A stretch of DNA of 64,000 bases from Bradyrhizobium guangdongense (GCF_004114975.1 NZ_CP030051.1:124001-188000), one strand, 5' to 3'; positions 36,426-45,507 are shown, counted from the first letter of the stretch. A program made the numbers and translations. The notes: generated from the sequence alone by a model not told the origin.

Positions 36426-37358
36426 ATGGATTCGCGCCAGCTCCGCTATTTCATCGCCGTTTACGAGCAGCGGAACCTGTCGCGCGCCGCCGACCAGGTG
36501 AATGTCGCCCAGTCCGCGCTCAGCCATCATATCTCGAATCTGGAGGCCGAGTTCGCCACGCCTTTGTTCGAGCGCAAGTCGCGCGGCATGGATCCGACCG
36601 CGGCCGGCGAGCGGCTCTACGAGCATGCGCGCATCATCCTGCGCGCGATGGCGGAGGCCGAGACCGAGGTGCGCGAGGGCGCCCGCGTCATCGCCGGCGA
36701 GATCTCGATCGGCATGGCCAATTCCGGCGTCAAGGCGATCGGCGTCGAGCTGATGCGCACGGTGCTGACGAAATATCCAAAACTCAAGCTGTCGCTCACC
36801 GAGAGCCTGTCGGGCGCGACGCTGATGCATCTGATGGTCTCCAATGTCGACCTCGCCCTGGTCTACAATCCGCCGTCCGAGAAGGAGCTGATCACCGAGG
36901 CGGTGCTCGAAGAGGAGATGTTCCTGGTCGGCATCCCCAAACTCGTCGGCAAGGGCAGGGCGCCGATCCGGTTCGAGGAGCTGAGCCGGCTGCCGCTGAT
37001 CCTCTTGCGCTACGGCCTCGGCCTGTCCTCCCGCGCGCTGCTCGATGATCCCGTGCTGCTCAAGCGGCTGGAGGGCGCCGCGATCCTGCACGCCAACTCC
37101 ATCACGGGCATGACCGGCGCGCTGGTGGAGGGGCTCGGCTGCACCATTGCCACCAAGCTGTTCGCGCGCGAGGAGCTGGCCGCTGGCCGCCTGGTCGCGC
37201 GCAAGGTGGTCGAGCCGAAATTGACCCGCACGCTCTATCTCTGCCGCCTCCGCAACCGCCCGATGACCTACGCCATGGAAGAGATGCGCCGCTTGATGCT
37301 CTCGCTGATCGCCGACCAGGTGCGCAGCGGCGGCTGGCAGGCGACACTGGCGGGGTGA
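36426..37358 (+). CDS. LysR-family transcriptional regulator
   Basis: A 310-residue regulator. The N-terminal winged helix-turn-helix (about 1-60: DSRQLRYFIAVYEQRNLSRAADQVNVAQSALSHHI) is canonical, and the C-terminal half is a periplasmic-binding-protein-like effector domain. It is divergent from the CoA-transferase/HMG-CoA lyase genes and upstream of the MFS carrier, so it probably controls this catabolic set in response to the substrate or its CoA ester. It most resembles the CynR/Cbl-like LysR type; effector unknown. Confidence 0.92.
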   Translation: MDSRQLRYFIAVYEQRNLSRAADQVNVAQSALSHHISNLEAEFATPLFERKSRGMDPTAAGERLYEHARIILRAMAEAETEVREGARVIAGEISIGMANSGVKAIGVELMRTVLTKYPKLKLSLTESLSGATLMHLMVSNVDLALVYNPPSEKELITEAVLEEEMFLVGIPKLVGKGRAPIRFEELSRLPLILLRYGLGLSSRALLDDPVLLKRLEGAAILHANSITGMTGALVEGLGCTIATKLFAREELAAGRLVARKVVEPKLTRTLYLCRLRNRPMTYAMEEMRRLMLSLIADQVRSGGWQATLAG

Positions 37359-37371
37359 GTTCTCGCCACGC

Positions 37372-37451
37372 CGTCATTGCGAGCGCAGCGAAGCAATCCA
37401 GAGTCTTTCCGTAGTGGGATTCTGGATTGCTTCGCTGCGCTCGCAATGACG
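37372..37451. repeat. 80-bp palindrome CGTCATTGCGAGCGCAGCGAAGC..., copy 1
   Basis: Almost perfect inverted repeat: the left arm CGTCATTGCGAGCGCAGCG continuing AAGCAATCCAGA pairs with TCTGGATTGCTTCGCTGCGC continuing TCGCAATGACG. It lies between lysR and the MFS gene. A diverged copy occupies 39039-39121, on the other side of the MFS gene. Confidence 0.85.
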
Positions 37452-37612
37452 CGCGGATGGCTCGTTCGAAAATCTCGAACGCTTCCATCGATATGTTCTT
37501 CTGGATTTCCGGCTTCCAACCGCCAACATGGCACGATCCGGCAAGGTTCACAAAAGACCACAGAGATGAGCCGCCGGAACCGCGCGCTTATAGCGCGCCA
37601 CGGGAGGACATC

Positions 37613-39028
37613 ATGAGCGTCGTGGGAATCGACACGAATATCGGGATCGACACGCCATCACCATCAGGACCCGACGAGATCTCGCGGCGGCTCGAGGCGA
37701 TGGCGGCGACGGGCTATGTCTGGAGGCTCGTCATCCTGCTTTCGCTCGGCGGCTGCTTCGAGATCTACGATCTGTTCCTGACCGGCTACATCGCGCCCGG
37801 CCTCAGCCGCAGCGGCCTGCTCTCCACGACGACGCAGGCCTTCTTCGGCTTCTCCGGCATCGGCGCCTTCGTCGCCGCAACCTTCGCCGGCCTGTTCGTC
37901 GGCACCTTCTTCCTCGGCTTCCTCGCCGATCGTTTTGGCCGGCGCGCGATCTTCACCTATGCCCTGCTCGCCTACACCACCGCGTCCGTGATCATGGCCT
38001 GCCAGACCTCCTCCGGAGGTCTTCTGCTGTGGCGCTTCCTCGCCGGCATCGGCATCGGCGTCGAGGTCATCACCATCGATGCCTACATTACCGAGCTGGT
38101 GCCGAGCCGGATGCGCGGACGCGCCTTTGCGGTGAACCAGTCGATCATGTTCGTCGCGGTGCCCGTTGTCGCCTTCCTCGCCTGGTGGCTGGTGCCGCTC
38201 GCGCCTTACGGCGTCGAAGGCTGGCGCTGGGTGGTACTGATTGGCGCCGCCGCCAGCATGATCATCTGGGTGCTGCGGCTGTTCGTGCCCGAAAGCCCGC
38301 TCTGGCTGGCGCGTCACGGCCGCACCGAGGACGCGTTCCGGATCCTCGCAACCCTCGAAGCCAGAGGCGGCGCAGCGATGAACCCCTCAACTTCGCCCGC
38401 GCGGCCAGCGACTCAGACGACCACACGCGTCGCCTTCGCCGATCTTTTCCGGCCGCCTTATGTCTCGCTCGTCGTCCTGTTCATGGTGTTCAACCTCTGC
38501 CAGGCCTTCGGCTTCTACGGCTTTGCCAATTGGGTGCCGACGCTGCTGGTGGAGAAAGGCATCACCGTCACCAAGAGCCTGCAATATTCCTTCATCGTCG
38601 CCTTCGCCTATCCGATCGCGCCGCTGCTCGCCGCCAGCTTCGCCGACAGGTTCGAACGCCGGTGGATCATCGCCGGCGCCTGCATCGCCATCATCGTGTT
38701 CGGGATGGCGTTCGCGCAGATGACCGCGCCGGCCTTGCTGATCGTCTGCGGCGTGCTGCTGACCGCCTGCAACACGACGATGTCCTACGCCTATCACGCC
38801 TACCAGACGGAGGTGTTTCCGACCCAGATCCGGGCGCAGGCCTCGGGCCTCGTCTATTCGATGAGCCGGCTCTCCGCGACATTCTCCGGCTTCATCGTCG
38901 CCTACATGCTGAAGGAGGCCGGCGTGACCGGCGTGTTCGGCCTGATCACCGCGGCGATGCTGATCGTGGTGATCGCCATGGCGCTGTTCGGCCCTGATGT
39001 GCGCGGCAAGGCACTGGATACGGTGTAG
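37613..39028 (+). CDS. MFS transporter (sugar/metabolite:H+ symporter-like)
   Basis: A 471-residue, 12-span carrier of the metabolite:H+ symporter type. The span 2-3 loop GFLADRFGRRAIFTYALLAYT and the motif after span 6, VPESPLWLARHGRTEDA, are typical of the group that imports aromatic acids, citrate-like acids and sugars. The GGGAGGA six bases before the ATG at 37613 fixes the start. It probably supplies the acid handled by the divergent CoA-transferase and HMG-CoA lyase. Copies of one palindromic repeat family flank it on both sides. Confidence 0.88.
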   Translation: MSVVGIDTNIGIDTPSPSGPDEISRRLEAMAATGYVWRLVILLSLGGCFEIYDLFLTGYIAPGLSRSGLLSTTTQAFFGFSGIGAFVAATFAGLFVGTFFLGFLADRFGRRAIFTYALLAYTTASVIMACQTSSGGLLLWRFLAGIGIGVEVITIDAYITELVPSRMRGRAFAVNQSIMFVAVPVVAFLAWWLVPLAPYGVEGWRWVVLIGAAASMIIWVLRLFVPESPLWLARHGRTEDAFRILATLEARGGAAMNPSTSPARPATQTTTRVAFADLFRPPYVSLVVLFMVFNLCQAFGFYGFANWVPTLLVEKGITVTKSLQYSFIVAFAYPIAPLLAASFADRFERRWIIAGACIAIIVFGMAFAQMTAPALLIVCGVLLTACNTTMSYAYHAYQTEVFPTQIRAQASGLVYSMSRLSATFSGFIVAYMLKEAGVTGVFGLITAAMLIVVIAMALFGPDVRGKALDTV

Positions 39029-39038
39029 CTGAGTTCGC

Positions 39039-39121
39039 CATTGCGAGCGTAGCGAAGCAATCCAGAGTCCGTCCGCAGAGACAGTCTGGATTGCTTCGTC
39101 GCGAGAGCTCCTCGCAATGAC
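39039..39121. repeat. 83-bp palindrome, copy 2 of the 37372 family
   Basis: CATTGCGAGCG...CTCGCAATGACG with central AATCCAGAGTC/CAGTCTGGATT arms. It is more diverged than copy 1, with several mismatches near the tips. It lies directly after the MFS stop, before the convergent peptidase gene. Confidence 0.8.
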
Positions 39122-39143
39122 GGAGGAGAGAGCGCCGATAGGC

Positions 39144-40799
39144 TCACGCCGCCAGCAGATCCTGCAACGCCGCGCCGTTGGGAACGCCGAGGCCGGAGCA
39201 GGGATCCCAGCCGGGACCGGCCTTGTACATGCCGTGCAGCGAGCCGGTGATGTCGTTATTGCCGACCGTGATGTCGCGGAACACGCCTTGCGCGTGCGAG
39301 GCGTAGATCAGTGGGTTGATGAAGCCGACGGTCTTGCCGAATTTCTTGGTCGTAGCCTCGTTGATGCGGGCGATCAGCCCGGCCATCAGCGGCGCCACCG
39401 CACTGGTACCGCCGATCGTGGTCATCACACCGTTGAGGAAGATCTGATAGCCGGTCGCAGGGTCGGCATCGCCGGCGACGTCAGGCACGCCGCGGCCGCT
39501 CCGATGGGCCGGCGATTTCGGGACATGCGCGTTGGCCTGGTATTTCGGCTCGGCGAACATCACGCTGACGCCGCCACCACCCGCGCCGTCCTGCGGACCG
39601 CCGTTCCAGACCACCTCTGTAATCGAACCATTTGGCGCTCTGAGATTGGTCCCACCGCAGGCGAGCGCAAAGGGGCTCGACGCCGGGAAATCGGCATGCG
39701 GCTTGCCGTCCCAGCCCTCGGCCATGTCGGCCGAACCGTTGTCACCGGACGCGACGCAGACAGTGACGCCCATGGCGGCGGCATCTCGGATCGCTTCGTT
39801 GAGACCGTCCACGAATTGCTGCGAGCTCTCCGGATCCTCCGGTCCGCCCCAGCTGATCGAGATCACCGAGGGTTTTCGCGCGTTGTCATGAACGGCGGCC
39901 TTGACCGCATCGATGAAGCCGTTGGTCGTGTTGGGCGCGAAATAGACGACCATCTTGGCGCCGGGCGCGACCGCGCCGGCCACCTCGATATCGAGCACGA
40001 CCTCGCCGTCGGCGTCGGAGTGGCCGGGCTTGTTGGCACCGCCGTCGACGCTTGCGGGTGCGATCTGCGGCATCGGGATGCCCGCCTTCTTGAAGAACGT
40101 TTTCAGATCCGAGGTCTTGTAGCCTGCGCCCGTGGGATGACCCTTGGTGTCGATGTCGTTGAGCTCGATGATGGCGATGCACTGCCCGGCGCCGGTCTCG
40201 CCGCCCGGGAAGTTGTAGAGCTTGGCGATCTCTTCGACCGAGAAGCTGCCGCCCTGCCCTGCTCGCGCGGTCGCCCCCTTCTTCGCTGTCTTGCTGGCCG
40301 ACTTGCGCCGGAAATGCGGCTGCGCCACCGGCCGGTTATCGAGGCCATGCACGCCGACCACGATGCCTTCGAGCTCGGCCGGGATCTGCACATTGCCCTT
40401 GCGCATGCGATAGGTCGCGCCCTCGTGCTTGACCTTGTTGAGCTTGACGCCGAAAGCCGCACCCATCGCTTTCACCGTGCCGGTCAGCTTCACCGTGCGG
40501 GAAGCCAGATGCACGCTCTTGACGTTGAGGTCATGGTGATGGGCGAAATCGTCGATCTTGGCGACATCGGCCGTATCGGCGCCCATCTGTTCGGCGAACT
40601 CGGTGCGGGAAAGATATTGTCGCTCGCGCGGCGGTTGCGCGCCGAGTGCCATCACCTGTTCGTCGTCGGCGCGTTTGGCGCGGAGACGAACGCTGATCTC
40701 GATTTCCTGCTTGGGGTCGGCCGCGCCGACGAGCTTGGCCCCCTTCGGCAATTTGCGGGCGCTGTTCGCCAGCGTGACACGCTTAGTCGAGCTTGCCAT
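39144..40799 (-). CDS. S53 family serine-carboxyl peptidase (sedolisin/kumamolisin-like)
   Basis: A 551-residue sedolisin. The N-terminal roughly 170 residues match the pro-kumamolisin activation domain (YLSRTEFAEQMG...VHLASRTVKLTGTVKAMGAAFGVKLN). The catalytic domain shows the Glu/Asp pair in DGEVVLDIEVAGAVAPGA, the oxyanion-hole Asp region in VCVASGDNGS and the serine in GGTSAVAP, with a C-terminal calcium site (DITVGNND). No signal peptide is visible, so how or whether it leaves the cell is unclear. ATG at 40799. Divergent from a phosphorylase-superfamily gene. Confidence 0.92.
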   Translation of the reverse strand: MASSTKRVTLANSARKLPKGAKLVGAADPKQEIEISVRLRAKRADDEQVMALGAQPPRERQYLSRTEFAEQMGADTADVAKIDDFAHHHDLNVKSVHLASRTVKLTGTVKAMGAAFGVKLNKVKHEGATYRMRKGNVQIPAELEGIVVGVHGLDNRPVAQPHFRRKSASKTAKKGATARAGQGGSFSVEEIAKLYNFPGGETGAGQCIAIIELNDIDTKGHPTGAGYKTSDLKTFFKKAGIPMPQIAPASVDGGANKPGHSDADGEVVLDIEVAGAVAPGAKMVVYFAPNTTNGFIDAVKAAVHDNARKPSVISISWGGPEDPESSQQFVDGLNEAIRDAAAMGVTVCVASGDNGSADMAEGWDGKPHADFPASSPFALACGGTNLRAPNGSITEVVWNGGPQDGAGGGGVSVMFAEPKYQANAHVPKSPAHRSGRGVPDVAGDADPATGYQIFLNGVMTTIGGTSAVAPLMAGLIARINEATTKKFGKTVGFINPLIYASHAQGVFRDITVGNNDITGSLHGMYKAGPGWDPCSGLGVPNGAALQDLLAA

Positions 40800-41070
40800 G
40801 ACTTCCTCCGTTTGTGATTGGAAGGCTGATTGTCGCACCTCAACTATAGGTGTAATCTCAGCAGCGAATTGGTTCAGGTGATTGATCGATTATTTTCGCA
40901 CGCGAGCTTGTTTGATAGGGCGAGCGCCCTTCCACTCTCAAAGCGACACGGAATGGGTCAATAGCCCCGACCATTCCGTGAACGGATTTTCGATCTAAGA
41001 TTGCAACCGTCGGCTGATCCGGCCGACCAACGAAATACGTTTGTCAAAAACAATTGGCGGAGACCGCGTG

Positions 41071-42240
41071 ATGCCTGCTGACCGCAAATGGATTGAGAGA
41101 AATCTGGGGTTCGATCCGATCACCACGCCGCCGCCGCGCGAGACCTTTACAGTCAAGCGTATCGCGGACGCCGCCGTGAGGAAGACCGCGAAGGTCGCGC
41201 CCGAGGACTTTCAGCGCGAAATCATCGATTTCGATTCCGAATCGACCGAAGGCCGTGAGTTCATGGCCTTCTCGACCGCGACCGGACTGTCGCGCTTCAC
41301 CGACATTCCCTGGCCCAAGGGGCTCGCCCCGCAGACCGGGCCGAAGCCGGGCAACGGCAAGGGCCCGCTGCCCCGTGCCGACGTACTGGTCGTGACCTGG
41401 ACCGTCGACGAAGGGCACGCAACCAGCCGCGTGCTGACGCCAGGCAAGGATTCGCACAACGACTACGTTCCTTACACGCACAACTACGCAACCATCTCGA
41501 AGAAGATGCGGAATGGCTGCCCGGCCAAGGAGCTGAAGCGGCTCGGCAGCTTCTGGACCACGACGATCGGCAAGAAGAAGGTCGTGGTCTTCAAATCCGA
41601 TTCGCACATGTCGCAGGACGGTCCGCAGTTGCCGAACATCGACGTCTGGCGCCAGATCATCACGGAGGTGCAGCCGACGCTCGTCATCACCACGGGCACG
41701 GCCGGCGGCATCGGCAGAAAGGTCGAGGTCGGCGACGTCGTCGTCAGCCCGATCGTGCGCTTCGACTGCCTGTCGAAATTCAAGAAGCAGCCGTTTGCGC
41801 AGGCGCATTTCTCCAGCAAGCCGGCCAAGACGACGAAGTTCGCAACCGCCAAGACGCTGTTCAAGGCCAATGCCGGACAGCTGCCAAAGGACAACACGAG
41901 GCCGCCGAAGATCTTCGTGGTCAAGCCGAGCGAACTGTCGTCCTCCGTGGTCACGACCGATTTCTTCGGCTTCGACACCTCGGACAATCACTTCAAGCTT
42001 CAAGGGCTTGGCGACGTCTCCGAGATGGGCGATGCCGTCCTCGGCCTCGTGGTGCAGGAGATGGGCGCCAAGGCGCCGCGCTGGCTTGCGATCCGCAACG
42101 TCTCCGATCCGCAGATCAAGGCCGAGGGCACCTTGAAGCAGCAGGAGCAGGTCGCCGCCCAGATCTACAAGGGGTTCGGCCGCTGGAGCACGGTCTGCAG
42201 CGCCATTGCCTGCTGGGCCAGCATCGCAGCGGAGCCTTAG
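41071..42240 (+). CDS. phosphorylase-superfamily (PNP/UDP-like) hypothetical protein
   Basis: A 389-residue protein whose C-terminal two thirds resemble nucleoside phosphorylases: phosphate/glycine loop VITTGTAGGIGRKVEVGDVVVS and the base/ribose-binding region VSEMGDAVLGLVVQEMGAKAPRWLAIRNVSDP. The N-terminal roughly 90 residues have no recognised domain, and the core contains insertions near residues 125-190. True nucleoside phosphorylases are shorter, so a signalling or effector nucleosidase is possible. GGAG precedes the ATG at 41071. It is divergent from the S53 peptidase gene. Confidence 0.7.
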   Translation: MPADRKWIERNLGFDPITTPPPRETFTVKRIADAAVRKTAKVAPEDFQREIIDFDSESTEGREFMAFSTATGLSRFTDIPWPKGLAPQTGPKPGNGKGPLPRADVLVVTWTVDEGHATSRVLTPGKDSHNDYVPYTHNYATISKKMRNGCPAKELKRLGSFWTTTIGKKKVVVFKSDSHMSQDGPQLPNIDVWRQIITEVQPTLVITTGTAGGIGRKVEVGDVVVSPIVRFDCLSKFKKQPFAQAHFSSKPAKTTKFATAKTLFKANAGQLPKDNTRPPKIFVVKPSELSSSVVTTDFFGFDTSDNHFKLQGLGDVSEMGDAVLGLVVQEMGAKAPRWLAIRNVSDPQIKAEGTLKQQEQVAAQIYKGFGRWSTVCSAIACWASIAAEP

Positions 42241-42324
42241 GACTGATCAAGCCAAGGGTCAGCCTCCCTTGCCGAAGCGGCCCGGGGTGTCTACCTCTCG
42301 CGGATGGTTTGGTGAGAGGTTCCC

Positions 42325-43065
42325 ATGCTGGATGCCGCCGTCAAGGCGCTGTCGCAAATGATGTCGCCGCCGATGCGATCGATCCTGTGGCGGTCGATCG
42401 GCCTTGCGCTGGTGCTCATCGTGGTGCTCGCGATCGGGCTGCAGCGGCTGCTGAGCTGGTTCGCGACCTATGGCGAGGTCTGGCTGGAGGGCCTGCTCGG
42501 GCCGAGCTGGCACTCCTCGCTGGAGGTGCTGGCCTGGATCATCTCCATTGCCGCCGGCTTCGGCGTCGTGTTCGGCAGCGTATTCCTGATGCCGGCGATC
42601 ACCTCGCTGGTGGCGAGCTTCTTCGTCGACGACGTCGCCGACATCGTCGAGCGCGAATATTATCCGGCCGAGCGGCCGGGCATGGCGCTGCCGTTCAACC
42701 AGGCGATCCTCGAAGGCATCAAGACCGCGCTGTTGACCATTCTGGTCTATCTCGCCGCGTTGCCGCTGGTGTTCCTGGCCGGCGCCGGTTTCCTGATTTT
42801 CTTCCTTGCGGCAGCATGGCTGCTCGGGCGTGAATATTTCGAGCTTGCCGCGATGCGCTTCCGCTCGCCGGAGGATGCGAAAGCGATGCGCCGCGACAAT
42901 GCCGCGACGATCTTCACCGCGGGCCTGTTCATCGCGGCTTTCGTCTCGATCCCGGTCGTGAACCTGGCGACTCCGATCTTCGGCATGGCCTTCATGGTCC
43001 ACATGCACAAGCGGCTGTCGGGCTCCCGGCCCGAGCTGATCGAGCCGGCGCGGCAGGTGCGATAG
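42325..43065 (+). CDS. EI24/CysZ-family membrane protein
   Basis: A 246-residue polytopic membrane protein with an EI24-domain fold (CysZ-like). It has several long hydrophobic helices, a conserved region SLVASFFVDDVADIVEREYYPAERPG, and the late motif AAWLLGREYFELAAMRF. CysZ imports sulfate, but many alphaproteobacterial members are uncharacterised and no sulfate genes adjoin. It is convergent with nth, with only six bases between the stops. Confidence 0.82.
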   Translation: MLDAAVKALSQMMSPPMRSILWRSIGLALVLIVVLAIGLQRLLSWFATYGEVWLEGLLGPSWHSSLEVLAWIISIAAGFGVVFGSVFLMPAITSLVASFFVDDVADIVEREYYPAERPGMALPFNQAILEGIKTALLTILVYLAALPLVFLAGAGFLIFFLAAAWLLGREYFELAAMRFRSPEDAKAMRRDNAATIFTAGLFIAAFVSIPVVNLATPIFGMAFMVHMHKRLSGSRPELIEPARQVR

Positions 43066-43071
43066 CGGTGC

Positions 43072-43851
43072 TCACACCGTCTTCTCCGGCCACCGGCAGA
43101 GGTCGTTGATCAGGCAGACTTCACAGCGCGGCTTGCGCGCGAGGCAAGTGTAGCGGCCGTGCAGGATGAGCCAATGATGAGCATGCAGCATGAATTCGGC
43201 CGGGATCACCTTTTCGAGACCAAGCTCGACCTCGAGCGGCGTCTTGCCGGGTGCAAGGCCCGTGCGGTTGCCGACGCGGAAGACGTGCGTGTCCACCGCC
43301 ATCGTGTGCTCGCCGAAGGCCATGTTGAGCACGACATTGGCGGTCTTGCGTCCCGCGCCCGGCAGCGACTCGATCTCGGCGCGCGTGCGCGGCACCTCGC
43401 CGCCGAACTCGGCGAGAAGTTTCGCCGATAGCGCGATCACGTTCCTGGCCTTGGTGCGATAGAGGCCGATGGTCTTGATGTAGTCGCGCAAACGCTCCTC
43501 GCCGAGGTCGAGCATCTTCTGCGGCGTGTCGGCGATTTTGAACAATTCCCGCGTCGCCTTGTTGACCCCGGCATCGGTCGCCTGCGCGGAGAGCACCACG
43601 GCGACCAGCAGCGTGAAAGGATTGACGTGCTCGAGCTCGCCCTTCGGCTCGGGATTGGCTTTGCGGAAGCGGCTGAAGACCTCGCGAACTTCGGCCGGTG
43701 TCCAAGGCTTGATGGAATTGGGCTGTGGCGCCTTGAGGGATTTCTTCGCGGGCTTGTTCTCAGCAGGCTTGGGCTTCGCGATGGCCGCCTTTGCCGTTTT
43801 CTTCGGCACGGCGGCTTTGCGCGGGGCCGGCTTGCGGGTGATTTTCGCCAT
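43072..43851 (-). CDS. nth: endonuclease III (Nth)
   Basis: Base-excision-repair glycosylase/AP lyase for oxidised pyrimidines. The 259-residue protein starts with a basic tail of about 50 residues rich in Lys, Ala and Pro, which E. coli Nth (211 residues) lacks. The core has the helix-hairpin-helix LPGAGRKTANVVLNM, the catalytic Asp in AVDTHVFRV and the [4Fe-4S] loop C-x6-C-x2-C-x5-C (CLARKPRCEVCLINDLC). ATG at 43851. It is divergent from the DUF2244 gene, with just 22 bases between starts. Confidence 0.95.
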   Translation of the reverse strand: MAKITRKPAPRKAAVPKKTAKAAIAKPKPAENKPAKKSLKAPQPNSIKPWTPAEVREVFSRFRKANPEPKGELEHVNPFTLLVAVVLSAQATDAGVNKATRELFKIADTPQKMLDLGEERLRDYIKTIGLYRTKARNVIALSAKLLAEFGGEVPRTRAEIESLPGAGRKTANVVLNMAFGEHTMAVDTHVFRVGNRTGLAPGKTPLEVELGLEKVIPAEFMLHAHHWLILHGRYTCLARKPRCEVCLINDLCRWPEKTV

Positions 43852-43873
43852 GATCGGGATATACTGAGGGACG

Positions 43874-44392
43874 ATGAGCACAGGCAACGAAATTGAGCGC
43901 GAGAATGAGCAGCAGATCTTCTCCGCGCTGCTGACGCCGCATCGCTCGCTCAACCGCACCGGCTTTCTCGCCGTGATGCTGTTCCTGAGCGTCGTCAGCT
44001 TTGCCACCGGCATCGTCTTCCTGATGAAGGGCGCCTGGCCGGTGCTCGGCTTTTTCGGCCTCGACGTGCTCGTGGTCTGGTGGGCCTTCAAGGTCAATTT
44101 CCGCACCGCCCGGGCGCGCGAGGAGATCACCGTCACGACCTCCGAATTGCGCGTGCGGCGGATCAGTCATCGCGGTCAGGTCGCCGAATTCACCTTCAAT
44201 CCGCTCTGGGTCCGCCTCGACATGGAGGTCGACGAGGATTTTGGCATCGAGCATCTCTACCTGATCTCGCGCGGTCAGCAGATCCAGATCGCGCGGTTCC
44301 TCGGACCGGATGAAAAAGCAAGCTTTTACAAAGGCTTGATTGAGGCGCTCAACGCCGCCAAGCGGGGCCCGACCTACAACCCGATCACCTGA
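43874..44392 (+). CDS. DUF2244 membrane protein
   Basis: A 172-residue protein of the alphaproteobacterial DUF2244 family. Two adjacent membrane helices (FLAVMLFLSVVSFATGIVF and WPVLGFFGLDVLVVWWAF) are followed by a cytoplasmic beta-rich domain (EITVTTSELRVRRISHRG). Members often sit beside nth, as here, and beside cytochrome oxidase genes; their function is not established. It starts 22 bases from the divergent nth start. Confidence 0.88.
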   Translation: MSTGNEIERENEQQIFSALLTPHRSLNRTGFLAVMLFLSVVSFATGIVFLMKGAWPVLGFFGLDVLVVWWAFKVNFRTARAREEITVTTSELRVRRISHRGQVAEFTFNPLWVRLDMEVDEDFGIEHLYLISRGQQIQIARFLGPDEKASFYKGLIEALNAAKRGPTYNPIT

Positions 44393-44448
44393 TCGGCGGG
44401 TCGGAAATCGGGTGGTTTCGACCCGGTGCCGGGCCTACATTTCCGCTC

Positions 44449-45345
44449 ATGATGACACTCGCCATACATGACCAGCGCCTGGCCAGGCCGGGCTCCCAGA
44501 CCGCCGCGTTGCGCGACTATGATTCGGTGCGCCGGGCGATCGCTTTCATCTCGGAAAACTGGCGCGCGCAGCCGACCATCGAAGCGGTGGCGGACGCGGC
44601 CGGCGTCACGCCGGATGAGCTGCACCATCTGTTCCGCCGCTGGGCGTCGATCACGCCGAAGGCTTTCATGCAGGCGCTGACACTCGACCACGCCAAGGGA
44701 CTGTTGCGGGACTCTGCGAGCATCCTCGATGCGGCACTCGACTCCGGGCTTTCAGGTCCCGGCCGCCTGCACGACCTCTTCGTCACCCACGAGGCGATGT
44801 CTCCCGGCGAATGGAAGAACGGCGGCGCAGGACTCACTTTGCGCTACGGCTTCCATCCCTCGCCCTTCGGCACCGCGATCGTGATCGCGACGGACCGCGG
44901 CCTTTCAGGTCTCGCCTTCGCCGATCCGGGCGAGGAGCAGGTCGCGCTCGCCGACATGACGCGGCGCTGGCCCAACGCCACCTATGTCGAAGACCACGAA
45001 GGCACCGCACCGCTGGCGGCGCGCATCTTCGACACCAAGCTGTGGCGGCCGGACCAGCCGCTCCGCATCGTGCTGATCGGCACCGATTTCGAGGTGCGGG
45101 TATGGGAGACGCTGTTGAAGATCCCGATGGGGCGCGCGGTGTCCTATTCGGACATCGCCTGCAACATCAACAATCCGAAGGCCTCGCGGGCCGTCGGCGC
45201 CGCCGTCGGCAAGAACCCGGTCTCCTTCGTCGTGCCCTGCCACCGCGCGCTCGGCAAGAGCGGCACGCTCACGGGCTATCACTGGGGCATCACCCGCAAG
45301 CAGGCGATGCTGGGCTGGGAAGCCGGACAGCTGGGGATGCAGTGA
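44449..45345 (+). CDS. Ada-like protein: AraC domain fused to O6-methylguanine-DNA methyltransferase
   Basis: A 298-residue fusion. Residues about 20-110 form an AraC-type DNA-binding domain (FISENWRAQPTIEAVADAAGVTPDELHHLFRRW). The C-terminal half is a suicide methyltransferase: strand region LRIVLIGTDFEVRVWETLLKIPMGRAVSYSDIA and active-site PCHR with the acceptor cysteine, then ALGKSGTLTGYHWGITRKQAML. The N-terminal zinc/phosphotriester-sensing domain of E. coli Ada is missing, so it cannot sense methylphosphotriesters in the same way. It follows the DUF2244 gene by about 55 bases. Confidence 0.9.
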   Translation: MMTLAIHDQRLARPGSQTAALRDYDSVRRAIAFISENWRAQPTIEAVADAAGVTPDELHHLFRRWASITPKAFMQALTLDHAKGLLRDSASILDAALDSGLSGPGRLHDLFVTHEAMSPGEWKNGGAGLTLRYGFHPSPFGTAIVIATDRGLSGLAFADPGEEQVALADMTRRWPNATYVEDHEGTAPLAARIFDTKLWRPDQPLRIVLIGTDFEVRVWETLLKIPMGRAVSYSDIACNINNPKASRAVGAAVGKNPVSFVVPCHRALGKSGTLTGYHWGITRKQAMLGWEAGQLGMQ

Positions 45346-45351
45346 TCTTTC

Positions 45352-45500
45352 TTCCCCCTCGCCCCGCTCTTGCGGGGAGAGGGTCGGGGCGAGGGGCGGC
45401 TTCCGCAAAATCGGAGGCAGCTGGACTCGCGGAGAGTCCCCCTCACCCGGAATCCGCGCTGCGCGCGAATTCCGGCTCTCCCTGCAGGCGGGGAGAGCCG
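45352..45500. repeat. composite palindromic repeat, subfamily B (copy 2)
   Basis: Same order of hairpins as 33431-33586: CCCCGCTCTTGCGGGGAGAGGG, GGCTTCCGC...GCGGAGAGTCCCCCTCA, GAATCCGCGC/GCGCGAATTC and a right CTCTCCCTGC/GGCGGGGAGAG hairpin. It lies between the convergent Ada-like and gpmA genes. Confidence 0.65.
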
Positions 45501-45507
45501 AAGAAGC

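Noticed and set aside
39117..40817. Long open frame antisense to the S53 peptidase gene
   Set aside because: No motif, and composition typical of antisense frames; the peptidase is unambiguous.
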